DNA of 55,010 nt. Source: CACIIZ01 sp045565285 (GTDB lineage: Bacteria; Pseudomonadota; Alphaproteobacteria; Rhodobacterales; Rhodobacteraceae). The stretch lies in the NCBI GenBank assembly GCA_045565285.1, contig JBJLFR010000005.1, positions 1 to 55,010 on the forward strand. The letters run 5' to 3'. Positions 11,801 through 19,774 of this stretch are shown one piece after another. Within the stretch, counting starts at the first letter, position 1, and each line of letters opens with the position of its first letter. A program made the translations under genes and the position numbers. A model generated the notes under the pieces. It saw only the letters and a program-made list of their open reading frames with translations, was not told the DNA's origin and ran no database searches.

Positions 11801-13464
11801 GAGCAAATAATGATAACTTAACAGGTGGCGCAGGAAACGATACTTTTAATGTTGATAGTGGGACTGACACAATTACAGATCTTACATCTGGTGATATTTT
11901 GATTGTGAGTTCTGGTGCAACTGCTACGGTTACTAACGTAACTTCATTTACTGCAACTGGAAGTACTGCTAATTCCGGTACAGTTACAATTTCAACAGAT
12001 AACAGTTCTGGTGGTACTGTTGATATGACCGCAGCAAGTGGTAATTACACAATTACTGGCCAGGGATCTATTGACACTCTAACTGGTGGAGGAGGTAATG
12101 ATATTATTTCTGGAGGCACTGGAGCCGATGCACTTTCGGGTGGTAGTGGTAATGATTCTATCACTGGTGGTGTAGATAATGATAATATGACAGGTGGTGC
12201 TGGTAACGATACCTTTAATGTAGACAGTGGTACTGATACGGTTACTGATCTTTCAACTGGTGATATTTTAGTAGTAAGTTCTGGCGCGACTGCGAATGCA
12301 ACTAATATTTCTGCATTTGTGGCTACCAGTAGTACATCTAATAATGGTACCGCAAATCTAACTTCTGCAACTGGTGGTGGGACTATAGATGTTGGAAATT
12401 CTACTACTGGTGCTTATAATTTAACAGGTTTATCTGGAGCAGATACACTAAAAGGTAATAGTAATAATGATATTATCATTGGAGGAGATGGAGCTGATAC
12501 AATTGATGGAAGAGGTGGTAATGATAGTTTAAGTTCTGGTGATGGGAATGATACAATTATTGTTTCTTCAGCTGGTCAAGGTAATGGTGATACAGTAGAT
12601 GGAGGTAATGGTACGGATACGCTGCAGCTTTCTTCTGGATCACATTCATTTTCTAATGATGCTTTATTACAAAACATTCAAACGATAACACTAAATGCCT
12701 CTGGCACTAACGTAAATTTGACAGGTCAAACAGAAGGATTAACAATTTCAGGTGGAGCTGGTACAGATATTATTACGGCAGGTTCTGGAAACGATATAAT
12801 AACAGGAGCTGGTGGTGCAGATACAATTACTGGTGCAGGTGGATCAGATACAATCTCTCTAGGATCTTCAGACTCTGCTTCAGATATTATTATTTTTAAT
12901 TCTTCTTCTGGAATGGATATCATTAAACAATTTACTGCAGGATCCAGTAATGGTGACATAATGAAATATATAGGAAATCTTTCTGACCAGGAGTCTTCAG
13001 CTAATACTACTACTGGTTCAGATAGTACTGATGATCTCCTAAGTGTTGATTTTGCTATCAATGCCCAAAATGGGAGTGTAAATAATAATAAACTTGTCTT
13101 AGGGTTTAGTACAGCAGTAACCCAAAATGGTTTGAGTTCTGGGACTTCTATTGATTTTACTGGTGCAGGAATTTCTTCTTCTCAAATTATAAGTGCAATT
13201 GAAACGTCTCTTGAAAATAGTAATGCAGGATCAGGTTCAGGGTTACTATCAGGAACAGGTACAGGTGTTTTTCATGGAGATGGTAATGAATCGAAAATTT
13301 TACTTTTTACAGATGGTGGATCTGGATCAAGTGAAGATGTAGCTATGGTATTATATACTGAAGGTGGAACATCTGATATGGACTTTAGTGGTGAATTAAC
13401 ACTTGCAAATATATTAGAGTCTACTAGTTTAACTACATTAACACATGATAATTTTTGGGGATGA
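5809..13464 (+). CDS. Giant RTX repeat protein, segment 3 with C-terminal domain
   Basis: The third frame carries the RTX repeats from 5809 for about 2,550 codons to the true stop at 13462-13464. An ATG at 6301 is internal to a repeat and is not a credible start. Modules alternate as in segment 1, and bases 9757-10895 hold a second copy of the near-identical array found at 1-2214. From about 12,840 the repeats give way to a non-repetitive C-terminal domain of roughly 200 residues (ASDIIIFNSSSGMDIIKQF..., ending THDNFWG). This resembles the C-terminal secretion region of type I substrates: acidic, glycine- and serine-rich, and followed directly by the stop. The gene ends one base before the convergent FadB-like gene, leaving no room for its own terminator. 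Export by an ABC/MFP/TolC system encoded elsewhere is inferred. Confidence 0.9.
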   Translation, partial: TGGAANDNLTGSAGNDTFNVDSGTDAVADLGGTGSGGESDVLVVSSGATANATGIKSFTATSSTRNDGTANLTSTSGGSTINVSASAAGLYTLTGGSGIDTLTGGIGDDIILGDAGNDIIVGGAGNDSITGGAGDDSFTGGAGNDTFNVNNGTDAITDLTTGDILIITSGCTANATGITGFTATSSTVNNAVVANGNLTAANSGVTIDLGLVTTGAFTVTGGSGVDTVKGGAGNDIIAGAGDADIIYGGAGDDDLTGGAGDDSITGNAGNDTFRADSGTDTITDLSTGDILIVSGSATANATNISAFVATNNTTNSGTANLSGANTSISIDMTLSASGAYTITGGTGSDTLKGGTGADTIIGGIGNDAITGNAGADIITGSAGNDTLTGNAGNDRFNVDLGTDTITDLGGTGGSESDILVVSAGAIANATDINSFTATSDTRNDGTANLTARSAGGTVNLTNSAAGGYTITGGAGTDTLTGGSGNDIIAIAAAGEGDADTINGGSGTNTLLLSAGAHSLTDNSKLSNIQTVTANASGSSVDLTNQAEAFTINGAAGTDVLKGGSGNDIITGQGGTDNLTGGSGNDTFNVDAGTDTITDLGTGSDILVVSSGATANATNVSSFTATSATRNSGTATINSVAGGSTVDMSSSGLGGFTLAGNAGIDNLTGGSNNDIITGAGGNDIIIGGAGNDTITGGTNNDSLTGSAGNDTFNVDAGTDTITDLGTDNDVLVVSSGATANATNVSSFTATSGTSNSGTATLTAASGGGAINMALSNSGAYTLTGAGGADNLTGGSGADIITGNNANDTLSGEGGNDIITGGAGDDTLTGGAGNDTFNVDAGTDSISDLGGSDILVVSSGATVNATSISSFTATSGTSNAGTANLTASNSGSTINMSSSASGAYTITGGAGTDIITGGSGNDTIVIAISAEGNSDTVDGGTGSDTLQLSSGVHSLTTDNRLLNVETVKAHADGSTVDLTNQTESFNITVGAGTDSLKGGGAADTINILNAGEGNSDTIDGGAGSDIIQLSTGSHTLTTDNKLLNVETILAHASGSSIDLTNQAEAFTITGGAAVDTLKGGSGADIITGNGGNDIITGGAGNDSLTGNAGDDTFNVDSGTDGITDLGTGSDIFVISSGATANATNISSFTATSSTTNAGTANLTAATGGGTINMSSAGGSGSYNLIGGAGVDTLTGDGGNDTFTISSAGQANSDTLDGGAHSGGAGDTIQLSSGSHSFTNNSKIVNIETILAHSSGSSVDLTNQTEVFTITGDAGVDTLKGGGGADIITGNGGNDIITGGAGNDSLTGSAGNDTFNVDAGSDTIADLATGDDLVVTSGATATANNVSAFVADSDTTNAGTATINSASGGSTITMTNSASGAYTLAGGAGVDIITGGTGADTITGSGGNDVITGGAGNDTFTGGADNDTFNVDSGSDTIADLATGDDLVVTSGATATANNVSAFVADSDTTNAGTATINAASGGSTITMTNSASGAYTLAGGAGVDIITGGTDNDIITGAGGNDVLRGGTGNDTITGGANDDTLTGDAGNDTFNVDSGSDTIADLATGDDLVVTSGATATANNVSAFVADSDTTNAGTATINAASGGSTITMTNSASGTYTLAGGAGVDNLTGGSGNDIITGAGGNDIIAGGTGNDTITGGANNDSLTGGGGNDTFNVDSGSDTIADLATGDDLVVTSGATANATNITSFVADGDTVNSGTATLTAVSSGGTIDLTSAGGSTAYTIVSGAGTDTLKGDDGNDTFTISAAGEGNNDTIDGDAHTGGSGDTIQLSTGSHTFSTDNKILNIETIATHTSGSTVVLTGQAEGFTITGNSGVDIITGANGADTITGSTGNDTIVGGSGADIITGGADNDIITGGGGNDTINVDEGSDTINDLATGDDLIVSSGATATANNVANFVADNDTTNAGTVTINSDSGGSTITMTNSASGNYSLAGGAGVDNLTGGSGSDIITGAGGNDVLIGGSGADTISGGADNDALTGGANNDNLTGGAGNDTFNVDSGTDTITDLTSGDILIVSSGATATVTNVTSFTATGSTANSGTVTISTDNSSGGTVDMTAASGNYTITGQGSIDTLTGGGGNDIISGGTGADALSGGSGNDSITGGVDNDNMTGGAGNDTFNVDSGTDTVTDLSTGDILVVSSGATANATNISAFVATSSTSNNGTANLTSATGGGTIDVGNSTTGAYNLTGLSGADTLKGNSNNDIIIGGDGADTIDGRGGNDSLSSGDGNDTIIVSSAGQGNGDTVDGGNGTDTLQLSSGSHSFSNDALLQNIQTITLNASGTNVNLTGQTEGLTISGGAGTDIITAGSGNDIITGAGGADTITGAGGSDTISLGSSDSASDIIIFNSSSGMDIIKQFTAGSSNGDIMKYIGNLSDQESSANTTTGSDSTDDLLSVDFAINAQNGSVNNNKLVLGFSTAVTQNGLSSGTSIDFTGAGISSSQIISAIETSLENSNAGSGSGLLSGTGTGVFHGDGNESKILLFTDGGSGSSEDVAMVLYTEGGTSDMDFSGELTLANILESTSLTTLTHDNFWG
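9757..10895 (+). repeat. Second array of the 369-bp RTX unit
   Basis: Three copies of the unit recur about 8 kb downstream of the main array. The first has its motif start at 9919 and is shortened to 342 bp with a variant middle (GGTGADTITGSGG). The second is a full 'a' unit from 10261. The third, from 10630, begins as a 'b' unit and continues with the 'a'-type second half (SGSDTIADLATGDD), so it is a hybrid. Near-exact nucleotide identity to the first array indicates recent intragenic copying or gene conversion. Confidence 0.88.
10937..11267 (+). repeat. 331-bp segment duplicated from 2595-2925 (right copy)
   Basis: This is the right-hand partner of the duplication and also lies directly after an array of 369-bp units. 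The array and its following module therefore moved or were homogenised as one block. Confidence 0.85.
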
Positions 13465-13465
13465 T

Positions 13466-15562
13466 TTATTTATTAAGGGAATTAAAATTATTTCCTTTTT
13501 TTACAAGCTCTATAATTAATGGAGATGGTTTCCAGAAGTTACTTTGTTCTAACCCAAACGCTTTTAAGTCATTTAATATATTATCAAGACCATAATTATC
13601 GGCATACTTCATGGGACCTCCCTTATATCTAGGGAATCCATAACCATTTATTTTAGTTATATCTATATCAGAAGGTCTGAGTGCAATTTTGTCGTATAAA
13701 ACATTAGCTGACTCATTTATCATTGCTGCCATATATCTTCTAATAATTTCTTCTTGAGTAAATTTTCTCTTAATAATTCCTTTATTTTGTATTTCTCTCT
13801 CAATAATTTCAAGTACTTCAGGATCTTTATCACCTTTTGTATTACCTTTGTCATAACGATAAAATCCTCTACCTGATTTTTGACCAAACCATCCTTTCTC
13901 ACAAATTTTGTCTGGTATGTTCACGTAACGTGAGTTTGAATCTCTAAATTTTGCTTGTCTTTTTCTTTTTGCCCATCCTATATCACCTCCTGCCAAATCA
14001 AACATCTGGAAAGGTCCCATTGGGTATCCAAAATCGTAAATAGCTTTATCTATTTCGTATGGCGTTACACCATCTTCCATCATTTGGAATGCACAATCAC
14101 TATATTTATCTAGGATTCTGTTACCAATGAAACCATCACAAATACCTGCTCTAACTGGAATTTTTTTCATCTTTTTAGCCAGATAAAACCCTGTTGCCAC
14201 TACATCATTAGAGACCTTATCGGGAATTACAATTTCTAATAATCTCATGATATTAGCAGGTGAAAAAAAGTGTAATCCTATGACGTCTTCAGGTCTTGAT
14301 GTCATCGCGGCTAATTGATTTATATCAAGATAAGAAGTATTAGAAGCAAGGATACCTCCTTTTTTTATAACTTTATCCAGTATTTTAAAAACTTGTTTTT
14401 TTACAGTCATGTCTTCAAATACTGCTTCAATTACCATATCAACAGATGATAAAGCTTCAAAATCAGTAGTTTTCGTAAACCTAGAAAATATCTCATCAAC
14501 TTGAGAAGAAGATAATCTACCTTTTTCAATATCTCTTTTATAGATTTTTTCAACGTTTTTAATGCCTTCTTCCAAGCTATTTTTATCTCTTTCAACCATT
14601 GTCACAGGTATGCCGGCATTTAAAGCTGCTATGGTAATTCTAGAGCCCATAGTTCCACCGCCTACAATACCTATTGTGTTTATATTACGTGGTTCATTTG
14701 ATTGTATTTCAGGAATTTTCGAGCTTTTTCTTTCAGCAAAAAATGCATGGATCAAACTTTTACTTTGATCCGTTTTTAAAAGTTCAAAAAAAGTATTTCT
14801 TTCAAATTTTTGACCCTCTTCAAAGGAAGATTTTAATAACTTTTCCAAGCAATTAAATATTTTTTGAGGGGCAATTTGGCCTCTATATTTTGTATCGAAA
14901 TGATTTTTTAATTCTGAAATGGTTTCTTGTTCTTTATTTAAATTATTAATCAATTTATTCTTATCTTTTGTTCTTTCTAACTTTTCATTATTTGCTATCA
15001 AATTGTTTGCGAACTTAATAGAATCTTTATCGATTTCCTCAATAATTTTGTTAATCAAACCTAATTTGAGGGCTTTAACTGCATTAATAGGCAATCCATT
15101 TACCATCATTTTATAGGCTTCAGATATACCAATTAATCTTGGAAGACGTTGGGTGCCACCTGCACCAGGAATTAATCCTAGGTGTACTTCTGGTAATCCT
15201 AGTTTAGTTTTGCTATGTGCAATACGATAATGGCAAGCTAATGCGATTTCTAATCCACCGCCCAATGTATTCCCATGGAGGACACAAATGACTGGCTTGT
15301 TAATATTTTCGATATAGTCATTAATAATCGGTAAATCAGGGCTTTGAGGAGGCAATCCAAATTCCTTTATATCTGCACCTGCAGGAAATGTTTTACCTGA
15401 TCCTTTTAAAATTATAGCTCTAACATTTATTTTTTTTTCTGCCTTTTTTAAAGCATCAAGTAATCCTTTTCTAACTGCTATATTCAAAGCATTTACGGGG
15501 GGATTACAAATAGTAATTATTGCTATATTTTCGTGATACTCTAAATCGATCTTTGTTATCAT
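13466..15562 (-). CDS. Bifunctional enoyl-CoA hydratase / 3-hydroxyacyl-CoA dehydrogenase (FadB/FadJ-like)
   Basis: A 698-residue multifunctional beta-oxidation enzyme. The N-terminal crotonase domain (about 1-190) has GADIKEF, GGGLEIALACHYRIA and GLPEVHLGLIPGAGGTQRL, so both general acid/base glutamates of hydratases are present. The NAD-binding domain starts near residue 295 with IGIVGGGTMGS and contains HFFSPANIMRLLEIV (the family His and Glu), followed by the C-terminal 3HCDH domains (DGFIGNRIL). It hydrates trans-2-enoyl-CoA and oxidises the L-3-hydroxyacyl-CoA formed. The short linker between domains is like the peroxisomal-type enzyme. The gene converges on the RTX gene with a one-base gap. 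No adjacent FadA thiolase is visible. The start is an ATG with a weak purine-rich upstream region. Confidence 0.93.
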   Translation of the reverse strand: MITKIDLEYHENIAIITICNPPVNALNIAVRKGLLDALKKAEKKINVRAIILKGSGKTFPAGADIKEFGLPPQSPDLPIINDYIENINKPVICVLHGNTLGGGLEIALACHYRIAHSKTKLGLPEVHLGLIPGAGGTQRLPRLIGISEAYKMMVNGLPINAVKALKLGLINKIIEEIDKDSIKFANNLIANNEKLERTKDKNKLINNLNKEQETISELKNHFDTKYRGQIAPQKIFNCLEKLLKSSFEEGQKFERNTFFELLKTDQSKSLIHAFFAERKSSKIPEIQSNEPRNINTIGIVGGGTMGSRITIAALNAGIPVTMVERDKNSLEEGIKNVEKIYKRDIEKGRLSSSQVDEIFSRFTKTTDFEALSSVDMVIEAVFEDMTVKKQVFKILDKVIKKGGILASNTSYLDINQLAAMTSRPEDVIGLHFFSPANIMRLLEIVIPDKVSNDVVATGFYLAKKMKKIPVRAGICDGFIGNRILDKYSDCAFQMMEDGVTPYEIDKAIYDFGYPMGPFQMFDLAGGDIGWAKRKRQAKFRDSNSRYVNIPDKICEKGWFGQKSGRGFYRYDKGNTKGDKDPEVLEIIEREIQNKGIIKRKFTQEEIIRRYMAAMINESANVLYDKIALRPSDIDITKINGYGFPRYKGGPMKYADNYGLDNILNDLKAFGLEQSNFWKPSPLIIELVKKGNNFNSLNK

Positions 15563-15676
15563 TTTTTTCTCTGTAGCTCATTTTGTTATTTGATTTAAAT
15601 ATTATGTCATGTTAGCAACTTATTGTCTTTTAAATCTGGTTAATATTAAGAAAAAATAAATTTGAAAGGAAATTTA

Positions 15677-16651
15677 ATGCGTGCTGTACTTTGTACTGAA
15701 TTTGGTCCTCCTGAAAAACTTGTTATTAAGGATATTCCTGTTCCAAAACCATCTAAAACACAAGTAAGGATAAAGGTTGAAGCATGTGGTGTTAATTTTC
15801 CGGACACATTAATTATTGAGAATAAATACCAATATAAACCAGATCTTCCATTTTCACCAGGTGGTGAGGTTGCGGGAATTATTGATGAATTAGGTGATGA
15901 CGTAACTAATTACTCGGTTGGAGAAAAGGTTATGGCAATGACCCTTTTTGGAGGATTCTCAGAATTTATTCTTGTTGATTCTGTTGCTCTTTTAAGAATT
16001 CCAAAAGAAATGGACACTATGACTGCAGCAGGTTTTACTATGACTTATGGTACATCCATGTATGCCCTTAAACAAAGAGGAGACCTAAAATCAGGAGAAA
16101 AACTTTTGGTGTTAGGCGCTGGAGGTGGTGTAGGTATTACTGCTGTTGAAATTGGAAAATTAATGGGTGCTGAAGTTATTGCAGCCGCTAGTGGTGAAAA
16201 TAAATTAATGGCAGCAAAAAGAGCTGGGGCAGATCATTTGATTAATTATTCTGATGGGAATATTAGAGAGAAAATAAAGAATATTATTGGTTCAAATGGC
16301 ATAGATGTTTTGTATGATCCTGTAGGTGGAGAGTTATTTGAACCTTGCCTAAGATCTCTTGCTTGGGGAGGCAGAGCACTGGTAATTGGTTTTGCTTCAG
16401 GAACCATACCTAAATTGCCCACTAATTTAACACTTGTAAAGGGTTGCAGTGTTGTTGGTGTTTTTTGGGGAGCCTTTAGAACGAAAGAAACAGAAGAAGA
16501 TAATAAAAATTTCAAAATTTTATTTAAATGGTATAAAGAAAAAAAACTTTCACCATTGGTTTTTCAAAAGTTTTCTTTAGAAAATGCAAAAGAGGCATTA
16601 CTGACCCTCTCGAATAGGAAAGCTATTGGTAAGGTTATATTAACACCTTAA
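15677..16651 (+). CDS. Zinc-free alcohol dehydrogenase / NADPH:quinone oxidoreductase-like protein
   Basis: A medium-chain dehydrogenase/reductase of about 324 residues. The N-terminal GroES-like domain is MRAVLCTEFGPPEKL...VEACGVNFPDTLIIENKYQYKPDLPFSPGGEVAG. The Rossmann domain has the NADPH-binding motif GAGGGVGITAVEIGKLMGAEVIAAA. Cysteine-rich zinc ligands are absent, as in quinone oxidoreductases and enoyl reductases. The ATG at 15677 is preferred over a TTG at 15662 because 'aaagga' (15665-15670) sits six bases before it and homologous proteins begin at MRAV. It is divergent from the FadB-like gene. The substrate is unknown; reduction of an alpha,beta-unsaturated carbonyl or acyl-CoA would suit the neighbourhood (inference). 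Confidence 0.88.
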   Translation: MRAVLCTEFGPPEKLVIKDIPVPKPSKTQVRIKVEACGVNFPDTLIIENKYQYKPDLPFSPGGEVAGIIDELGDDVTNYSVGEKVMAMTLFGGFSEFILVDSVALLRIPKEMDTMTAAGFTMTYGTSMYALKQRGDLKSGEKLLVLGAGGGVGITAVEIGKLMGAEVIAAASGENKLMAAKRAGADHLINYSDGNIREKIKNIIGSNGIDVLYDPVGGELFEPCLRSLAWGGRALVIGFASGTIPKLPTNLTLVKGCSVVGVFWGAFRTKETEEDNKNFKILFKWYKEKKLSPLVFQKFSLENAKEALLTLSNRKAIGKVILTP

Positions 16652-16704
16652 GTATTCAATATTTTACTAATTTATATTTTTTAACTTTTGTAAATTATAT
16701 AAGG

Positions 16705-17175
16705 TTATTTTGAAAATTGGTTAAGAATAATCCATTCAGCTACAATAGCTGGTTTTTGAACATTTTGTATTTCAATATTTAATTCATAATTATTTATAAT
16801 AGAAAATTCATTTTTCTTTTCAATATTTCTTAAAGTCAAGATACCACGAATTTTTGAATCTACTAATACTGGATGTATAAATCTTACCTTATTAAATCCA
16901 TAATTAATTCTGACTTCTTTTTTTTTAATAGGTGGTAAGATATCTAAGGCAAATTTACTTGCAAAAGATAAAACTAAGAATCCATGTGCTATGGTTTTTC
17001 CAAAAGGACTATGTAGTTTTGCTTCTATGGGATCGGTATGAATAAACTGAGGATCTTGAGTTAATTCTGCAAATTCATTGATTTCTTTTTGAGTAATTTG
17101 CATCCAATTTGTTGGGCTCAACTTCTTCCCAATTTTTTTTTGATATTTCAAATATTTTTCATTTAAATAATTCAT
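16705..17175 (-). CDS. MaoC-like (hot-dog fold) enoyl-CoA hydratase
   Basis: A 156-residue MaoC-domain protein. The hydratase-2 motif is visible as TQDPQFIHTD (Asp and His five residues apart) followed by AKLHSPFGKTIAHGFLVLSFASKF, the family core that binds acyl-CoA. It would hydrate enoyl-CoA to the (R)-3-hydroxyacyl-CoA. It converges with the quinone-reductase-like gene and is divergent from the carboxylase operon (170 bp between starts, presumably holding both promoters). No clear ribosome-binding site precedes the ATG. A NodN-type hydratase is the closest general description; the exact substrate is not readable. Confidence 0.85.
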   Translation of the reverse strand: MNYLNEKYLKYQKKIGKKLSPTNWMQITQKEINEFAELTQDPQFIHTDPIEAKLHSPFGKTIAHGFLVLSFASKFALDILPPIKKKEVRINYGFNKVRFIHPVLVDSKIRGILTLRNIEKKNEFSIINNYELNIEIQNVQKPAIVAEWIILNQFSK

Positions 17176-17345
17176 TTTAGGATACTAATGTAATTATCAA
17201 TTTCAAATCAAAGATACTTTTTTTTCATTATGATTAATCATATATCTAAATCTTTTTTGAGTAAAACCTATTCGTTGAAATTGTTATTGGTAAATTACTA
17301 AACAAATGTATAGTTGTTAGAATTACAAAAAAAAATTGGTTTTTT

Positions 17346-18968
17346 ATGCTAAATAAATTTAAATCTCATCTTATTACAAATTCTGAAACTTTTCAGAAGA
17401 ATAAAAAAAATAATCTCAAGCTAATAAAAATTATGAAAGATCTTGAGCAAAAGGCTTCTGATTATTCAGAAAAAAAAAGAGACCGTTTTAAAGAAAGAAA
17501 TCAATTGTCACCTAGAGAAAGGCTGTCTTCACTTATTGACCCTGGAATGCCTTTCTTGCAACTTTTTAATATGACAGGATATTTAGCAGATGATCCAAAT
17601 CCAAAAACTTCAATTCCTGGAGCTAGTATTATTTCTGGAATTGGATATATCTCTGGAGTCCGTTGCTTTATCTGGATAGATGATAGCGGTATTAATGCCG
17701 GAGCTATTACAAAGATGTCTGTTGAAAAAGGTTTGGCATGTATAGAATTAGCAAAAAAGCATAAATTACCTTTAGTTCATTTAGTTGAAAGTGCAGGTGT
17801 AAATTTAATGGCCTATTCAGTTGAATTGTGGTCAAGGGCAGGAGGATTATTTGGTGGATTAGCTAAGTTAAGTAAATTAGGTATTCCTGTTATCACAGTA
17901 TTGCATGGTCCATCTACAGCTGGTGGTGCTTATCAACCAGGGTTAAGTGATTATGTCATTGGTATCAAAAACAATGGTATGGCCGCACTGGCGGGTGCAG
18001 CGCTGGTAAAAGCTGCTACCGGTGAAGTAACTGATGATCAATCATTGGGTGGTGCAGAAATGCATTCCAAAGTCACCGGTCTAGTAGAATACTTGGCAGA
18101 AAATGATGAAGAAGGAATTCAAATTGCTAGGGATGTAGTTGAAGACCTAGGTTGGGAGAAGTCTAAAATTTTACCAAATGAAAACATTAAGGAACCCCTC
18201 TTACCAGTTGATGAAATTCTAGGATTAATTCCACCAGATTTTAAGAATTCTTATGATGTAAGGGAATTAATCTTTCGATTAGTAGATGGATCTTCATTTA
18301 GAGAATTTAAACCAGATTATGGTATCTCGACTGTTTGTTCAATTGGTTGTTTTTTTGGTTATAGTTGTGGAATAGTTGGTAATAATGGACCAATTGATCC
18401 TGATGGTGCAACAAAAGCTACTCAATTTATACAGTTATGTGATCAAGCAAATAGACCGATAATTTTTTTAAGTAATACTACAGGTTTTTTGGTTGGAAAA
18501 AAATATGAGTATGCAGGAATGATTAAACACGGCTCAAAAATGATACAAGCTGTTATGAATGTAAGAATTCCCAAAATTTCTTTTTACATTGGAGCAAGTT
18601 TTGGAGCTGGTAATTATGGAATGTGTGGTTTTGAATTTAACCCCGATTTTCTGTTTACCTGGCCAAATTCACAAATTGGAGTAATGGGTGGACAGCAGGC
18701 ATCCTTAACAATGGAAAATGTGATTACTCGAGCTTCGTTAAGAAAAGGAAATAAAATAAACAAAAAAGACTTAAAAAAGCAACTAGATCAAGTAAAAAAT
18801 CATTTTGATAAACAATCTAATGCCTTTTATACTTCTGGAAGATTGCTCGATAATGGAATGATTGATCCAAGAGATACTAGAAAAGTAATCGGCATTTGTC
18901 TTTCTATATGCTTAGATTCAAGAACTAGAATTCTTCATTCAAATACATTTGGAGTTGCAAGGCCATAA
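17346..18968 (+). CDS. Acyl-CoA carboxylase carboxyltransferase (beta) subunit, MCC/geranyl-CoA type
   Basis: A 540-residue carboxyltransferase with the two crotonase-like halves of biotin-dependent acyl-CoA carboxylases. Recognisable segments are RERLSSLIDPG near residue 60, VHLVESAGVNL, GPSTAGGAYQPGLSDYVIGIK, GGAEMHSKVTGLVEYLAEND, and in the second half SNTTGFLVGKKYEYAGMIKHGSKMIQAV and GASFGAGNYGMCGFEFNPDFLFTWPNSQIGVMGGQQA. The AGNYGM and MGG features point to the methylcrotonyl-CoA or geranyl-CoA carboxylase subgroup rather than propionyl-CoA carboxylase. The hydratase gene overlaps its stop by one base and the biotin carboxylase follows, forming a complete carboxylase operon. The roughly 30-residue lysine/asparagine-rich N-terminal extension may reflect a start a little too far upstream. 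Confidence 0.92.
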   Translation: MLNKFKSHLITNSETFQKNKKNNLKLIKIMKDLEQKASDYSEKKRDRFKERNQLSPRERLSSLIDPGMPFLQLFNMTGYLADDPNPKTSIPGASIISGIGYISGVRCFIWIDDSGINAGAITKMSVEKGLACIELAKKHKLPLVHLVESAGVNLMAYSVELWSRAGGLFGGLAKLSKLGIPVITVLHGPSTAGGAYQPGLSDYVIGIKNNGMAALAGAALVKAATGEVTDDQSLGGAEMHSKVTGLVEYLAENDEEGIQIARDVVEDLGWEKSKILPNENIKEPLLPVDEILGLIPPDFKNSYDVRELIFRLVDGSSFREFKPDYGISTVCSIGCFFGYSCGIVGNNGPIDPDGATKATQFIQLCDQANRPIIFLSNTTGFLVGKKYEYAGMIKHGSKMIQAVMNVRIPKISFYIGASFGAGNYGMCGFEFNPDFLFTWPNSQIGVMGGQQASLTMENVITRASLRKGNKINKKDLKKQLDQVKNHFDKQSNAFYTSGRLLDNGMIDPRDTRKVIGICLSICLDSRTRILHSNTFGVARP

Positions 18969-19774
18969 TGGAATTTTTTGATAATAATCAATATGAAACA
19001 CTTGAGATTGAAGCTAATAATCAGTGGTTGTTCATAAAATTAAATCGACCAAAAAGTAAAAATGCTTTGTCTAGTAAAATGATAGCTGAATTAATCCATC
19101 TGATGGAATTAGCCTCATCACAAAAATTATTGAGAGGGGTACTATTAAGTGGTAATGGAGATTCTTTTTGCTCAGGTGCAGATTTGAAAGAATTTAAAAA
19201 TTTTTTTTTGAATGGAAAACCTGATAAAAATCAAGTGATTTCTTCAAGCTTGAAGGTAGCAAAGCTACTACAATCTTTTTATTATTTTCCTAAGTATGTT
19301 ATATGTTGTATTGATGGGCCTGCATATGCAGGTGGATTTGGTTTGGCATGTTGTTCAGATTTTATTTTTGCTACAAAAAATTCAAAATTTGGAATTACTG
19401 AGATCAAAATTGGTCTCTCTCCAGCACAAATTGCACCATTTATTATTAATCGATTAGGCAGTAAGAATGCAAAAAATCTCATGCTTAGTGGGAGAGTAAT
19501 TGATACAAGAAGAGCCTTAGAAATCGAGTTATTAGATGATGTTTTTGATAATAAGGAAGAAATGCTTTCTTATGCCATCAATTTTTCTTGTAAACTCAAA
19601 TATGGTGCACCTAATGCTGTGGCAGTAACTAAATCAATTTTTTCTGATTTACAAGATTCTGTTAATTTTTCGCAAATAGCCGCAGAGAAATTTGCAGAAT
19701 GTATGTTAGGAGAAGAAACTCCTGAAGGTCTTCAAGCATTTATCGAAAAAAGAAAACCAAGTTGGAACCCTTAA
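18968..19774 (+). CDS. Enoyl-CoA hydratase/isomerase family protein (methylglutaconyl-CoA hydratase-like)
   Basis: A 268-residue crotonase. GADLKEFKNFF and YAGGFGLACCSDFIFAT supply the oxyanion hole, and FGITEIKIGLSPAQIAPFI supplies the second catalytic glutamate. The first glutamate of classical enoyl-CoA hydratase (GGGxE) is replaced by GGFGL, a pattern I associate with LiuC/AtuE-type hydratases of leucine and acyclic terpene degradation. Placement between the two carboxylase subunits fits hydration of the carboxylated product (3-methylglutaconyl-CoA or isohexenylglutaconyl-CoA). Its ATG overlaps the upstream stop (taATG), indicating translational coupling. The choice between leucine and terpene substrate is inference. 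Confidence 0.88.
   Translation: MEFFDNNQYETLEIEANNQWLFIKLNRPKSKNALSSKMIAELIHLMELASSQKLLRGVLLSGNGDSFCSGADLKEFKNFFLNGKPDKNQVISSSLKVAKLLQSFYYFPKYVICCIDGPAYAGGFGLACCSDFIFATKNSKFGITEIKIGLSPAQIAPFIINRLGSKNAKNLMLSGRVIDTRRALEIELLDDVFDNKEEMLSYAINFSCKLKYGAPNAVAVTKSIFSDLQDSVNFSQIAAEKFAECMLGEETPEGLQAFIEKRKPSWNP

Noticed and set aside
358..13061. Long minus-strand frames of 64-254 codons across the RTX gene, several with identical 115-residue products rich in Pro, Val and Ser
   Set aside because: They are mirror frames of the repeated GGT/GAT/ACT codons, recur with the same 369-bp period and have no ribosome-binding sites or recognisable domains.
13720..13902. 60-codon minus-strand frame inside the FadB-like gene
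   Set aside because: It is an alternative frame fully inside a well-supported enzyme gene on the same strand.
16246..16515. 89-codon minus-strand frame inside the quinone-oxidoreductase-like gene
   Set aside because: It is an antisense shadow of a well-supported gene.
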